Positions 17,911-27,076 of a stretch of 64,000 bases of DNA are shown one piece after another. The position numbers and the translations under genes were made by a program. Within the stretch, counting starts at the first letter, position 1; every line of letters begins with the position of its first letter. The stretch covers positions 240,321 to 304,320 of the forward strand of contig JBCDBR010000001.1 of NCBI GenBank assembly GCA_039183205.1. Direction: 5' to 3'. The notes under the pieces are model-generated. The model was not told where the DNA came from and did not search any database. It saw nothing but the letters and a program-made list of their open reading frames with translations. This DNA is from HKCCE3408 sp039183205. Lineage in GTDB: Bacteria; Pseudomonadota; Alphaproteobacteria; Rhodobacterales; Rhodobacteraceae.

Positions 17911-18398
17911 AGCGCGGCCTGCTACGGTGGCCCGACCGCCGACTGACCGAGGTCGCCGTTGCCGTTGAGGAGGTGACCGATGACACGCAGCGCATCTGGC
18001 AGGATATGATCGACACGATGGAGGCAATGCCGGGCATCGGCCTTGCCGCACCGCAAATTGGCATCGGACTGCGCCTGGCAATTGTGGATGCCAGCACCGA
18101 ACGCGGCAGCGCGGTGCGGATGGCAAATCCGGTCTTGATCGAAACCGAAGGCCCGTTGGTCAAGGGCTGGGAGGCAAGCCCAAATCTTCCGGGGATCGAG
18201 GCGCAGGTGACGCGGCATGCGATTGCCGTTGTGTCCTACATCGATGCTGAAAGCCGTCCTATGCAGGATCGGTTCACAGGGCTTTGGGCGCGCAGCGTGC
18301 AACACCAGATCGATCACCTCGACGGCCTGCTGTTTATTGACCGGATGAGCCGAACGAAGCGGGACATGGTGCTGCGCAAGTTTCGCAAGTTGAGCTAA
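17907..18398 (+). CDS. Peptide deformylase-like protein, altered active site (copy 3)
   Basis: A 163-residue homologue beginning at GTG 17907 and overlapping copy 2 by 4 bases. It retains GIGLAAPQ (43-50) but motif 2 reads EASPN (89-93), with Ser91 where the Cys ligand should be, and motif 3 is HQIDH (133-137), with Gln in place of the catalytic Glu. Loss of one metal ligand and the general base suggests no classical activity. The conserved frame and tight coupling argue that it is not simply a dead gene. Confidence 0.85.
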   Translation: MKRGLLRWPDRRLTEVAVAVEEVTDDTQRIWQDMIDTMEAMPGIGLAAPQIGIGLRLAIVDASTERGSAVRMANPVLIETEGPLVKGWEASPNLPGIEAQVTRHAIAVVSYIDAESRPMQDRFTGLWARSVQHQIDHLDGLLFIDRMSRTKRDMVLRKFRKLS

Positions 18399-18508
18399 GA
18401 GCCGGGCCGCGGACTGATATCCGACACCGCCCAAGAGACGTCCCCGGAGCGCCAAATGATTTGGCATCGCGATGGTCAGCGGTGGCGTCATTTGGTAGGG
18501 AGCAGGCT

Positions 18509-19432
18509 ATGAGATTGGTCTTTATGGGGACACCGGCCTTTGCCTGTGCGCCGCTTGATGCGTTGGTTCAGGCGGGGCATGACGTGGCCGCGGTCTACAC
18601 ACAACCGCCCCGGCCCGCTGGACGCGGCAAACGCGCGCGGCATTCGGCCGTGCACGCCCGCGCGATTGAGTTGGGTATACCCGTCCGACATCCGACAACG
18701 CTGAAGTCCGAGGCGGCGCAGTCTGAATTTGCCGCCCTGGCGCCGCACATTGCGGTTGTTGTGGCCTATGGGCTGATCTTGCCGCAACCAGTCTTGGACG
18801 CCCCGCAGATGGGGTGTCTTAATATCCATGCCTCCCTGTTGCCGCGCTGGCGCGGTGCCGCACCCATTCAGCGCGCCATCATGGCCGGTGATCGTGAGAC
18901 AGGTATTTGCATCATGGCAATGGAAGCCGGCTTGGATACAGGGCCGGTTTTCCTGGAGAAAAAGCTCGTGGTTGGTATCGAAGAGACCGCCGGAGAGCTC
19001 CATGACCGTTTGTCCATTCTGGGTGCCGATGCCATCTTGGAGGTCTTGGACGGATTGCCGGAGATCACGCCGCGCGCCCAATCGGAGGCTGGCGTCACCT
19101 ATGCCGCGAAAATCGACAAATCCGAAGCTCAAGTGGATTGGACCCAAGACGCCGAAACCATCGCGCGCACGATCCGGGGGCTTGCGCCCATTCCCGGCGC
19201 TTGGACACTGATGAACGGTAAGCGGCTAAAATTGCTGCGCGCTCGGGTCGAGACAGGCGGCGGCGCCCCGGGTGAGGTTCTGACAAGCGACACGGCATTG
19301 ACCGTTGCTGCCGGTTCGGGCGCGGTCGGCATTACCGAGTTGCAGGGCGAAGGCAGGGGACGGCAAATGGCGCCCGATTTCTTACGCGGAACGCGGGTTA
19401 CGCCGGGGACCATATTGGGAGACAGTAGATGA
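18509..19432 (+). CDS. fmt: Methionyl-tRNA formyltransferase
   Basis: Transfers a formyl group from 10-formyl-THF to initiator Met-tRNA. The 307-residue protein starts MRLVFMGTPAFA and has NIHASLLPRWRGAAPIQRAI (formyl-THF binding, catalytic Asn/His/Asp region) and GITFA-like GVTYAAKI joining the C-terminal domain. The ATG at 18509 is preceded by GGGAG and gives the standard N-terminus; the frame upstream to 18461 is not needed. It sits about 110 bp after the three def-type genes, the usual def-fmt partnership. Confidence 0.96.
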   Translation: MRLVFMGTPAFACAPLDALVQAGHDVAAVYTQPPRPAGRGKRARHSAVHARAIELGIPVRHPTTLKSEAAQSEFAALAPHIAVVVAYGLILPQPVLDAPQMGCLNIHASLLPRWRGAAPIQRAIMAGDRETGICIMAMEAGLDTGPVFLEKKLVVGIEETAGELHDRLSILGADAILEVLDGLPEITPRAQSEAGVTYAAKIDKSEAQVDWTQDAETIARTIRGLAPIPGAWTLMNGKRLKLLRARVETGGGAPGEVLTSDTALTVAAGSGAVGITELQGEGRGRQMAPDFLRGTRVTPGTILGDSR

Positions 19433-19689
19433 TCTTATTCGCCTTCTTTGGGTCGCTCATGATCGGTGGGTTGGTTGGTTTCTTCTTTGAGCGCTGGGGC
19501 ATCACACATAATGGCTATGTCGCCTCCATCATGATCGCCTTGGGTGCTGTGGTGGCCGCCTTTACCCTAAAGGCTTTGTTTCACATCAGTTTTGGCCCGC
19601 CCGGGGTCGATGCAATCATAAGCTCGATCGCGGCGCTGGTGCTATTGCCGACGGAATGGGCGCAAAAGCGGCGCAAACGTCGGCGGTAA
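19429..19689 (+). CDS. Small membrane protein, possibly GlsB/YeaQ/YmgE-like
   Basis: An 86-residue protein with about three hydrophobic helices (3-20, 30-50 and 58-75) and a strongly basic tail (KRRKRRR). The glycine pattern MIGGLVGFFFERWG is reminiscent of the transglycosylase-associated GlsB/YeaQ family, but the match is loose. It overlaps fmt by 4 bases and so is probably translated with it. Function unknown. Confidence 0.65.
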   Translation: MILFAFFGSLMIGGLVGFFFERWGITHNGYVASIMIALGAVVAAFTLKALFHISFGPPGVDAIISSIAALVLLPTEWAQKRRKRRR

Positions 19690-19714
19690 TGCGCGCCATG
19701 CCGTGTCGTTGATG

Positions 19715-20167
19715 CTATGGTTTGAAGGGTGCCATTCCCGTTCGCGCCAACGCGTCCGCGCGTTCGTTTTCGGGATGGCCGGCATGCCCTTTGACCCATT
19801 CCCAAGTGACGTCGTGGCGGGCGGCTGCGGTTTCGAGGCGGCGCCATAGATCCTCGTTCTTCACCGGCTTTTTCGTCGATGTGCGCCAATCGTTCTTTTT
19901 CCATGCATGCAGCCATGAGGTGATGCCACCTTTGACATAGGCGCTATCGGTCACAAGAGTGATTTTGCTGGGCCGATCCAAGGCCTCAAGGGCTGAAATG
20001 GCGGCCATCAGCTCCATCCTGTTGTTGGTTGTCTCGGCTGCGCCGCCGTGCAGCGCGCGTTCCTTGACGATGGTATCTTTGTCCCGTGCGATCAAAAGCG
20101 CGCCCCAGCCACCCGGGCCCGGATTGCCCGAACAGGCACCGTCCGTATAGGCGAAAAGCTCAGGCAA
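19715..20167 (-). CDS. rnhA: Ribonuclease HI
   Basis: Cleaves the RNA strand of RNA-DNA hybrids. The 150-residue protein has the complete catalytic set: D9 in YTDGACSGNPGPGGWG, E52 in TNNRMELMA, D74 in VTDSAYV and D138 in HPENERADALA, with the loop His in KGHAGH (H128). It overlaps the DUF3429 gene upstream by 8 bases and converges with the small membrane protein gene after fmt. Confidence 0.96.
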   Translation of the reverse strand: MPELFAYTDGACSGNPGPGGWGALLIARDKDTIVKERALHGGAAETTNNRMELMAAISALEALDRPSKITLVTDSAYVKGGITSWLHAWKKNDWRTSTKKPVKNEDLWRRLETAAARHDVTWEWVKGHAGHPENERADALARTGMAPFKP

Positions 20168-20615
20168 AGGCGCCGACCAAGAGACAGGCGCAGACGACGG
20201 TCGTCAGGATCAGGCGCAGCGGCAGCCACCAATGCGGTGCCTCGGCCAGTCGGATGGCGCGAAGATCAAGACTGAGCAATGCGACAAACCCAAAAACCAG
20301 CGCCAAACATGCCAGGCCCGGAGCTGCGCGGAACGCAAAAAAACCAAAGAGCGCGGGCAAAACGGACAGCGCAAATCCCCAGGCGGCCGTTGGGTTCGGG
20401 CTGCGCGTGGCAAAGCCCCAAATCGTGCCAGACATGAAGGATAGGATGGTGATCCCATAGGCCAAAAGCACGTTTCGCCCGGTAAAGAGCTGCCATGAAG
20501 GGGTGTCCAACAAGGCGGCGGGCATGATCAGATGCGTGGCCGCACCCCAAATGAACGGGATCAGCCCGGACAGGCCCAAAATCAGAGGCACGGTGGGGAT
20601 ACGCGTTGCCGTCAT
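20160..20615 (-). CDS. DUF3429 domain membrane protein
   Basis: A 151-residue protein with about five hydrophobic segments, beginning PLILGLSGLIPFIWGA, followed by YGITILSFMSGTIWGFA, the characteristic DUF3429 segment. Function unknown. It is transcribed with rnhA and probably with the upstream methyltransferase, whose stop is 34 bases away. Confidence 0.75.
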   Translation of the reverse strand: MTATRIPTVPLILGLSGLIPFIWGAATHLIMPAALLDTPSWQLFTGRNVLLAYGITILSFMSGTIWGFATRSPNPTAAWGFALSVLPALFGFFAFRAAPGLACLALVFGFVALLSLDLRAIRLAEAPHWWLPLRLILTTVVCACLLVGAFA

Positions 20616-20648
20616 GGATTGCAGGCGTAAGTGCCCGGGCGCAGCACG

Positions 20649-21242
20649 TCAATTGCCTGACCGAACGGCCGAGAGCGTAAAATACGGATCAATCGTGCCG
20701 GCCAAGCCCAGTTCCTCTCCTGTGATCGGCGTCTCCGGCTCAAACCCAGCTTCAACCAGCCATTCTGAGATCTCACAAACCGTAAAATAGCTGTATTTGC
20801 GGCCGATCGTATCGCGCTCTTCGCCGGTTCCGGTTTTGAGACCGATATGCAAAAGGCCCTTCGGCATCACCTCCGCCAAACGATGGAAATACCCAGGCAC
20901 ATCCGCGCGCGGCATGTGCAGCAGCGAAAAATTCGCCCATATGGCGTCATAAGGACCATCTAGATCGTAAAAATCACCTAAGCGTGCCGGCACGTGGAAG
21001 GTGGTTTTGGCGATCTCGACCATGGCATGTGCTGGGTCCACAGGGTCGGGTTTCAAGCCTGCGGCGGCCATATGGGCAGACGCCGCGCCAGGCCCGCAGC
21101 CCAGATCCAAAACGCGCGCGCCGGTCCAAAGCCGCGCCATAAAGGCAACTAATGTCGGTTCCGGCGCCTTTGCCGATTGCGTCAGCGCCACGTAATCCGC
21201 GGCACGGTCATTGTACACGTCGATCGTTTCTCGATCGCTCAT
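20649..21242 (-). CDS. Class I SAM-dependent methyltransferase
   Basis: A 197-residue methyltransferase with the SAM-binding motif I VLDLGCGPGAAS (about 45-56), an acidic loop near PDPVDPAHAM and the later NFSLLHMPRADVPGYF region. The substrate is unknown. I use the ATG at 21242 (MSDRETIDVYNDRAADY), which overlaps the LysE stop by 4 bases; a frame to 21542 exists but lies wholly within lysE in another frame. Confidence 0.8.
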   Translation of the reverse strand: MSDRETIDVYNDRAADYVALTQSAKAPEPTLVAFMARLWTGARVLDLGCGPGAASAHMAAAGLKPDPVDPAHAMVEIAKTTFHVPARLGDFYDLDGPYDAIWANFSLLHMPRADVPGYFHRLAEVMPKGLLHIGLKTGTGEERDTIGRKYSYFTVCEISEWLVEAGFEPETPITGEELGLAGTIDPYFTLSAVRSGN

Positions 21243-21856
21243 GTTGCACGCTCGAATGCAAGGCGCACGGCTAATGCGGCAAAGATCGCCGCAAAGCTCC
21301 GATTGAGCCAGCGCAACACAGCGTCCGATCCCAAAACAAAGCGCCGCGCGGCCGCGGCAAACGCGCCATAAAGTACGAAGACTGCGAATGTCATCGCCAT
21401 GAACACCGCGCCAAGTGCGGCCATTTGTGCCGTGGCCGCTTCGGGCGTGGCTGAGAGAAAGGGCGGCAGCAAGGCGAGGAAGAAGATCGACAGTTTCGGA
21501 TTGAGGATATTGATCAACGCGCCGCGCCGGGCGATCCGCCAACCCGCTTCAACCGTCGTTTCGGCCGCGACTTCTAGCGCGCCGCCAGATTTCAGCGATT
21601 GCCATGCCAGGTATAGCAAGTAGGCCACGCCCGCGAATTTGACGATCGAGAATAGCAAGGCGGAGGTATGAAGGATCGCGGCCAATCCCAGCGTGGCGGC
21701 AGCAAGGTGGGGCACGATCCCAAGCGTACAGCCAAACGCCGCCCAAACGGAGGCGACCCGACCGCGTCCCAGCCCGATGGCCAGCGTGTAGATAACCCCC
21801 GTGCCGGGCGCGATCACCACCACAAAGGCTGTCAGCAAGAATTGTAGTGTGATCAT
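21239..21856 (-). CDS. LysE family translocator
   Basis: A 205-residue inner-membrane exporter with six hydrophobic segments. The N-terminal half has PGTGVIYTLAIGLGRGRVASVWAAFGCTLG, the family's GPG-type loop region, and INILNPKLSIFFLALLPPFL in the middle is highly typical of LysE/RhtB proteins. Members export amino acids or derivatives such as homoserine or threonine; the substrate here is not evident. Coupled to the methyltransferase gene by a 4-base overlap. Confidence 0.85.
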   Translation of the reverse strand: MITLQFLLTAFVVVIAPGTGVIYTLAIGLGRGRVASVWAAFGCTLGIVPHLAAATLGLAAILHTSALLFSIVKFAGVAYLLYLAWQSLKSGGALEVAAETTVEAGWRIARRGALINILNPKLSIFFLALLPPFLSATPEAATAQMAALGAVFMAMTFAVFVLYGAFAAAARRFVLGSDAVLRWLNRSFAAIFAALAVRLAFERAT

Positions 21857-22053
21857 GACGCCAGACCTTTTTGGAATTTGCTGATGCGATTTTGCGATAG
21901 GACCACAGGATCTTCCAGGGCAAACAAAGCCTCAGCCGCGTGCCTCATTTTCCGATCGCCCCAGCGCGTCTCGAGGTGAGATTGTGCGGGTTTTGCGACG
22001 CAAGATTTGCCGGCAGTGCTGCAAGCCGCACCGCGCCCGCGCCCGCGGGTTCG

Positions 22054-23004
22054 TTATGCCGGTAGCCGCAGGACCCGCGGGACTTTGAATTCTACGTTCT
22101 CTTCGGCGGTGATCACCTTTTCGACCTGCACCTCGTATCGGCTGCGGAAGGCATCGATCACCTCATTGACCAGCACTTCAGGTGCCGAGGCGCCTGCAGT
22201 CAGGCCCAAACTGCGGATGCCATCCAGCGCGCGCCAGTCGATGTCGCCGGCCCGTTGAACCAGCTGCGCATAGCCGCAACCGGCCCGCTCGCCGACTTCT
22301 ACCAGCCGCTTCGAATTCGATGAATTGGGCGCCCCGACCACCAGCATGGCATCTAATTTGGGCGCCATCTCCTTCACAGCCTCCTGGCGGTTGGTCGTGG
22401 CATAACAAATGTCTTCTTTGTGTGGCCCGACGATATCGGGAAACCGCGCCTGAAGGGCCGCAACGATATCGGCGGTGTCGTCTACGCTGAGGGTCGTTTG
22501 GGTGACAAAGGCCAGTTTTGCCGGATCGCGCACATCAAGCTCTGCGACATCCTCGACCGTTTCCACTAGAAGAACGTCGCCGTCGGGCAACTGGCCCATG
22601 GTTCCGATGGTTTCGGGATGACCGGCATGGCCAATCATGACCATCTGAAGCCCCGCCGCGGCGTGGCGCGCGGCCTCAATATGAACCTTCGACACAAGCG
22701 GACAGGTCGCATCGACGAAGATCATGTTGCGGGCATCTGCGGCGGCGGGAACGGATTTCGGCACGCCATGGGCAGAAAAGATCACCGGCCGATCATCCGG
22801 ACATTCGTCAAGTTCTTCGACAAAAACGGCGCCTTTCCGGCGCAGATCGTCGACGACAAATTTGTTGTGCACGATCTCGTGGCGGACAAAGACGGGCGCC
22901 CCCCACTTCTCGAGCGCCATCTCAACGATCTTGATCGCGCGATCCACGCCGGCGCAAAATCCGCGCGGCGCAGCCAGATAGAGCTTGAGGGGCGGCTTCG
23001 TCAT
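22054..23004 (-). CDS. ispH: 4-hydroxy-3-methylbut-2-enyl diphosphate reductase
   Basis: Last enzyme of the MEP isoprenoid pathway; an iron-sulfur protein that makes IPP and DMAPP. The 316-residue protein has LAAPRGFCAGVDRAI (Cys17), FVDATCPLVSKVH (second Cys), DICYATTNRQEAV (third Cys) and NSSNSKRLVEV in the expected order. Starts at the ATG at 23004. About 200 bp without a convincing gene separates it from the NYN gene upstream. Confidence 0.96.
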   Translation of the reverse strand: MTKPPLKLYLAAPRGFCAGVDRAIKIVEMALEKWGAPVFVRHEIVHNKFVVDDLRRKGAVFVEELDECPDDRPVIFSAHGVPKSVPAAADARNMIFVDATCPLVSKVHIEAARHAAAGLQMVMIGHAGHPETIGTMGQLPDGDVLLVETVEDVAELDVRDPAKLAFVTQTTLSVDDTADIVAALQARFPDIVGPHKEDICYATTNRQEAVKEMAPKLDAMLVVGAPNSSNSKRLVEVGERAGCGYAQLVQRAGDIDWRALDGIRSLGLTAGASAPEVLVNEVIDAFRSRYEVQVEKVITAEENVEFKVPRVLRLPA

Positions 23005-23207
23005 ATCCTCAGATTTAGGCGGTCACGCGCCTCGGGTCCAGCCGTCAAAGGCATGACCGCACTGCGCTTACGAGCGTGGCGCCGCTTTTGCCGCCGCGCC
23101 CGTGGCAGAAGGCCGCGCGCGCACGGCTACGCGTGCCGCAAGAGCCACCATCTTTGAGGATGCGATTGCCCGACGTCACACCGCGCGCGATCGTCGCGGG
23201 CGTCCGG

Positions 23208-23780
23208 TCACTTAGCTGAGGCGTAGTCTTCTGAATCGGAATCCCGCGGCTCGCGCGGTGGGCGACCGATGACGTCACGTAACTCATCCAATTCAATGAA
23301 GTTATCCGCCTGCCGGCGCAGATCATCTGCAATCATCGGTGGTTGGCTGCGAATCGTGGACACAACGGACACCCTGGCGCCTTTGCGCTGAAGGGCCTCG
23401 ACGAGCGGTCGGAAATCGCCGTCGCCGGAGAACAGAACGATATGGTCGACGTGCTGGGCCATTTCCATAGCGTCAACGGTCAACTCGATATCCATATTTC
23501 CCTTAACTTTTCGGCGTCCTTGGCTGTCGGTGAATTCCTTGGCCGGCTTTGTCACCATTGCGAAACCGTTATACTGAAGCCAGTCAACCAATGGCCGGAT
23601 CGGTGAATAATCGTCATTTTCCAGCAGCGCTGTGTAATAAAAAGCGCGCACAAGACGACCACGCTGGCGGAATTCTTGGCGGAGGAGCTTGTAATCGATG
23701 TCAAACTGCAGTGCTTTGGCTGCTGCGTAGAGGTTCGAGCCATCGATGAACAGCGCGAGCCGTTCGTCTCTGTAAAACAT
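23208..23780 (-). CDS. NYN domain (LabA/DUF88-like) protein
   Basis: A 190-residue PIN-like nuclease-fold protein. The acidic positions expected of the NYN site are visible: FIDGSNLYAAAK (about 11-22), NMDIELTVDAMEMA and IVLFSGDGDFRPLV. Such proteins are thought to act on RNA, and LabA relatives affect regulation in cyanobacteria; the target here is unknown. It diverges from folK over a 117-bp gap. Confidence 0.85.
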   Translation of the reverse strand: MFYRDERLALFIDGSNLYAAAKALQFDIDYKLLRQEFRQRGRLVRAFYYTALLENDDYSPIRPLVDWLQYNGFAMVTKPAKEFTDSQGRRKVKGNMDIELTVDAMEMAQHVDHIVLFSGDGDFRPLVEALQRKGARVSVVSTIRSQPPMIADDLRRQADNFIELDELRDVIGRPPREPRDSDSEDYASAK

Positions 23781-23897
23781 GGTTATATATGGTCCCGTGA
23801 GTGTGTTGCTTTGCTAATCGCGTTCACGTCCTATCCACGCACTATCGCACGAAAAGCGTGTTCGGAACATAAAGATTGGAACCAATAGCGCAAGCCT

Positions 23898-24470
23898 ATG
23901 TGTCTTGGTGAAATTACAAATGGGCTTGTGGCGCTCGGCGCAAATCTGCCGAGTGACGTCGGCGATCCGCCGGCGACGATTGAGATGGCGTTTGCCGCGC
24001 TTTCGGAGATCGCCGCAGGTCCGTTGGCGCAAAGCAAGATGTACCAAACGCCGGCCTTTCCAGCCGGTTCCGGGCCGGATTATGTGAATGCAGCTGCCGC
24101 TGTGCCGTGGCGTGGAACCGCTGAAACATTGTTGCTGGCGTTGCACAGGATTGAGGCGGCGGCAGGACGCACCCGCAGCGCGCGATGGGAGGCGCGGATC
24201 CTTGATCTTGATCTGTTGAGTTTTGGCGAGGCGGTTTTGCCAGATGCCAAGACCGAAGAGACGTGGCGCCTTTTGCCACCCGATGCGGCGATGCATGCGA
24301 CACCGGATCAATTAATCCTGCCGCATCCGCGCCTATCCGAGCGCGGCTTTGTCTTGGTACCGCTTATAGAAATTGCGCCCGACTGGCGTCACCCGGTGAC
24401 AGGTCTGACAGTTACTGCGATGCATGCCATGTTGAGCCCTGAGGAGCGGGCCGCGATCCGCCCGATTTGA
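23898..24470 (+). CDS. folK: 2-amino-4-hydroxy-6-hydroxymethyldihydropteridine diphosphokinase
   Basis: HPPK transfers pyrophosphate from ATP to hydroxymethyl-dihydropterin in folate synthesis. The 190-residue protein has ALGANLPSD, YQTPAFPAGSGPDYVNA, RWEARILDLDLLSFG (the acidic magnesium-binding DLDLL) and LPHPRLSERGFVLVPLIEIAP. No folP or folB neighbour is present. rpoZ follows 76 bases downstream. Confidence 0.93.
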   Translation: MCLGEITNGLVALGANLPSDVGDPPATIEMAFAALSEIAAGPLAQSKMYQTPAFPAGSGPDYVNAAAAVPWRGTAETLLLALHRIEAAAGRTRSARWEARILDLDLLSFGEAVLPDAKTEETWRLLPPDAAMHATPDQLILPHPRLSERGFVLVPLIEIAPDWRHPVTGLTVTAMHAMLSPEERAAIRPI

Positions 24471-24546
24471 CAGGCACAAACCCTTGCCAAGCGGGAATCG
24501 GCAATATATTTAGCCACTTCCCATCTTGGAATGCCAGGAGAGCTAC

Positions 24547-24900
24547 ATGGCCCGCGTCACGGTCGAAGATTGCGTCGATAAAGTGCCGAACCGCTTTGAA
24601 CTTGTGCTACTTGCATCCCGCCGCGCGCGGGAGATTTCGTCAGGCACGCCAATCACGGTGGAACGCGACAACGACAAAAACCCGGTCGTCTCCTTGCGGG
24701 AGATCGCGGAAGAAACGCAAAGCGCGGATGAACTGCGCGAGCGGCTGATCGAAAGCCATCAAACGCAGATCGAGGTCGATGAGCCGGAAGAAGACGCCAT
24801 GGCTTTGCTGCAAGGGGTGGAACAGGATCGTCCCAAGCACGACGATATGACCGAAGAACAGATGCTGCGCGCGTTGATGGCTGCGCAGGGGCAGCAGTGA
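24547..24900 (+). CDS. rpoZ: RNA polymerase omega subunit
   Basis: Small subunit that aids assembly of the beta-prime subunit of RNA polymerase. The 117-residue protein opens MARVTVEDCVDKVPNRFELV and continues LLASRRAREISSG, the standard omega helices; the acidic tail is typical of alphaproteobacteria. The ATG at 24547 follows CAGGAG. It lies directly before rsh, the usual rpoZ-spoT/rsh order. Confidence 0.95.
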   Translation: MARVTVEDCVDKVPNRFELVLLASRRAREISSGTPITVERDNDKNPVVSLREIAEETQSADELRERLIESHQTQIEVDEPEEDAMALLQGVEQDRPKHDDMTEEQMLRALMAAQGQQ

Positions 24901-24937
24901 TCTGACGGTTCAGGACAAGAGCCTGCCGGCCTCTACA

Positions 24938-27058
24938 TTGGGGCCACAGGAGCTGGTCCAGCTTGTTCGAACGTACAATCCTAAATGCAATGTGGCGCTT
25001 TTGACAGGCGCCTACGCTTATGCTGCGGAAATGCATGACGGCCAGAAACGGCATTCAGGCGAGCCATATATCACCCATCCCATTGCCGTGGCGGCCATCT
25101 TGACCGAACAGCGATTGGATGATGCGACCATTGCAACGGCGCTGCTGCACGATACGATCGAAGACACCAAGGGCACCTATGCTGAGATCGAGGCAAGGTT
25201 CGGCCTAGACGTGGCGGATTTGGTCGACGGGGTTACCAAGCTGACCGCGCTTGAGCTTTCGAACCGCGAAAGCCGCCAGGCTGAAAATTTCCGTAAGCTT
25301 TTTATGGCGATGTCCAAGGATATGCGGGTGATCTTGGTCAAGCTCGCGGACCGATTGCACAACATGCGGACGATCCGCCATATGCCGGCACAAAAGCAGG
25401 CCAAAAAGGCGCGCGAAACGATGGATATCTTCGCGCCGCTGGCCGGCCGGATGGGTATGCAATCGATGCGCGAGGAGCTGGAAGACCTCGCTTTTGCCGT
25501 TTTGAACCCAGATGCGCGGTTCTCGATCATGCGTCGCTTTGTTCGGCTGCAAAAGGAAACCGGCGACGCGATCCCGCGGATCACCGACGATATTGAGCTG
25601 GAGCTATCTAAGGCGAATGTACGAGCCGATGTGTTCGGGCGTGCGAAGAAACCGTTCTCGATCTGGCGAAAGATGCAAGAAAAGGAGCTCGCCTTTAGCC
25701 GCCTATCCGACATCTACGGCTTTCGCGTCATAACCCGCCGAGAGGAGGATTGTTACCGGGTCCTGGGTGCAATCCACCAGCGATGGCGCGCCGTCCCGGG
25801 CCGGTTCAAGGATTACATCAGCCAGCCGAAATCGAACGGATATCGATCCATTCACACGACGGTTTCGGGACGCGACGGCAAGCAGGTTGAGGTGCAAGTC
25901 CGCACCCGCGAAATGCACGAAGTTGCTGAATCCGGCGTTGCCGCGCATTGGAGCTATCGCGACGGGGTGCGCGCGGAAAACCCTTTTGCAGTGGACCCGG
26001 CCAAATGGTTGGCAGCCATGACCGAGCGATTTGAGCTTGCCGAAAACAACGATGAGTTTCTCGAACATGTGAAGCTTGAAATGTATTCCGACCAGGTCTT
26101 TTGCTTCACGCCCAAGGGTGATGTCGTCAAGCTGCCGAAGGGCGCCACGCCGATCGATTTCGCCTATTCCATCCATACGAGGATCGGTCATTCCTGTGTT
26201 GGTGCAAAGGTCGACGGGTTGCGCGTGCCACTTTGGACACGGCTGAAAAACGGGCAATCGGTAGAAGTTCTTACTGCCGAAGGCCAAACCCCGCAGGCCA
26301 GTTGGATCGACATCGCGGTCACTGGTCGCGCAAAGGCCGCAATCCGACGGTCGCTGCGCGAAGAAGATCGGTCGCGCTACATCAAGCTCGGCCAGGAATT
26401 AGCGCGGGTCGGGTTTGAACAGGTCGGCAAAAAGGCCACGGACAAGGCGCTGTCGACCGCGGCCAAGGTGCTTGGCCTTGAGGATGGCGACGAGGCGCTG
26501 GCGCGCATCGGCTCGGCAGAATTATCCGCCCGCGACGTGGTCAGCGCGGTCTATCCAGAGTTGATGAGCGCCGGCGCGGAGACGCAGATCGATATGGGCC
26601 GCGCCGTTATCGGCCTGCCCGCGGGCGAAGCGGAGCGCCGGGCACAATGCTGTCAGGCCGTGCCGGGAGAGCGGATCGTAGGCATAACCTATTCCGGACG
26701 CGGGCCGATCGTGCACGCCATCGATTGCCCAGCCCTTGCGGAATTTGACAATCAGCCAGAGCGTTGGCTGGATCTGGCGTGGTCCGAAGGTCGGCACGCG
26801 CCGGTACACAACGTGACCTTCGATATCACAATGTCCAATGCCCGCGGTGTGTTAGGACGGATCTGCACCCTTGTCGGCGAACAGAACGCAAATATCTCAG
26901 ACTTGCATTTTATCGACCGAAAGCCAGATTTTTATAGGTTGTTGATCGATGTTGAGGTACGGGACGCCGAACATCTGCACGCCGTGCTAACAGCGGTTGA
27001 GGCCGACAGCGATGTCGCAACGCTGGAACGGTTCCGTAACCTTGACCGGCGGCCCTAA
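24938..27058 (+). CDS. rsh: RelA/SpoT homologue (bifunctional (p)ppGpp synthetase/hydrolase)
   Basis: Controls the stringent-response alarmone. The 706-residue protein has an intact N-terminal HD hydrolase (THPIAVAAIL and ALLHDTIED), a synthetase domain (about 240-360; GRAKKPFSIWRKM, DIYGFRVI and GRFKDYISQPKSNGYRSIHT), a TGS domain (about 385-445) and a C-terminal ACT domain (about 625-700). Both catalytic halves look competent. The start is a TTG at 24938, giving MGPQELVQLVRTYNP, which aligns with the family N-terminus; no ATG or clear ribosome site is nearby, so the exact start is uncertain. Confidence 0.93.
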   Translation: MGPQELVQLVRTYNPKCNVALLTGAYAYAAEMHDGQKRHSGEPYITHPIAVAAILTEQRLDDATIATALLHDTIEDTKGTYAEIEARFGLDVADLVDGVTKLTALELSNRESRQAENFRKLFMAMSKDMRVILVKLADRLHNMRTIRHMPAQKQAKKARETMDIFAPLAGRMGMQSMREELEDLAFAVLNPDARFSIMRRFVRLQKETGDAIPRITDDIELELSKANVRADVFGRAKKPFSIWRKMQEKELAFSRLSDIYGFRVITRREEDCYRVLGAIHQRWRAVPGRFKDYISQPKSNGYRSIHTTVSGRDGKQVEVQVRTREMHEVAESGVAAHWSYRDGVRAENPFAVDPAKWLAAMTERFELAENNDEFLEHVKLEMYSDQVFCFTPKGDVVKLPKGATPIDFAYSIHTRIGHSCVGAKVDGLRVPLWTRLKNGQSVEVLTAEGQTPQASWIDIAVTGRAKAAIRRSLREEDRSRYIKLGQELARVGFEQVGKKATDKALSTAAKVLGLEDGDEALARIGSAELSARDVVSAVYPELMSAGAETQIDMGRAVIGLPAGEAERRAQCCQAVPGERIVGITYSGRGPIVHAIDCPALAEFDNQPERWLDLAWSEGRHAPVHNVTFDITMSNARGVLGRICTLVGEQNANISDLHFIDRKPDFYRLLIDVEVRDAEHLHAVLTAVEADSDVATLERFRNLDRRP

Positions 27059-27076
27059 TTGGGGACGGAATGAGAA

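Noticed and set aside
23005..23207. Arg-rich peptide frame between ispH and the NYN gene
   Set aside because: No family, no ribosome site, and high Arg content is expected by chance at this GC level.
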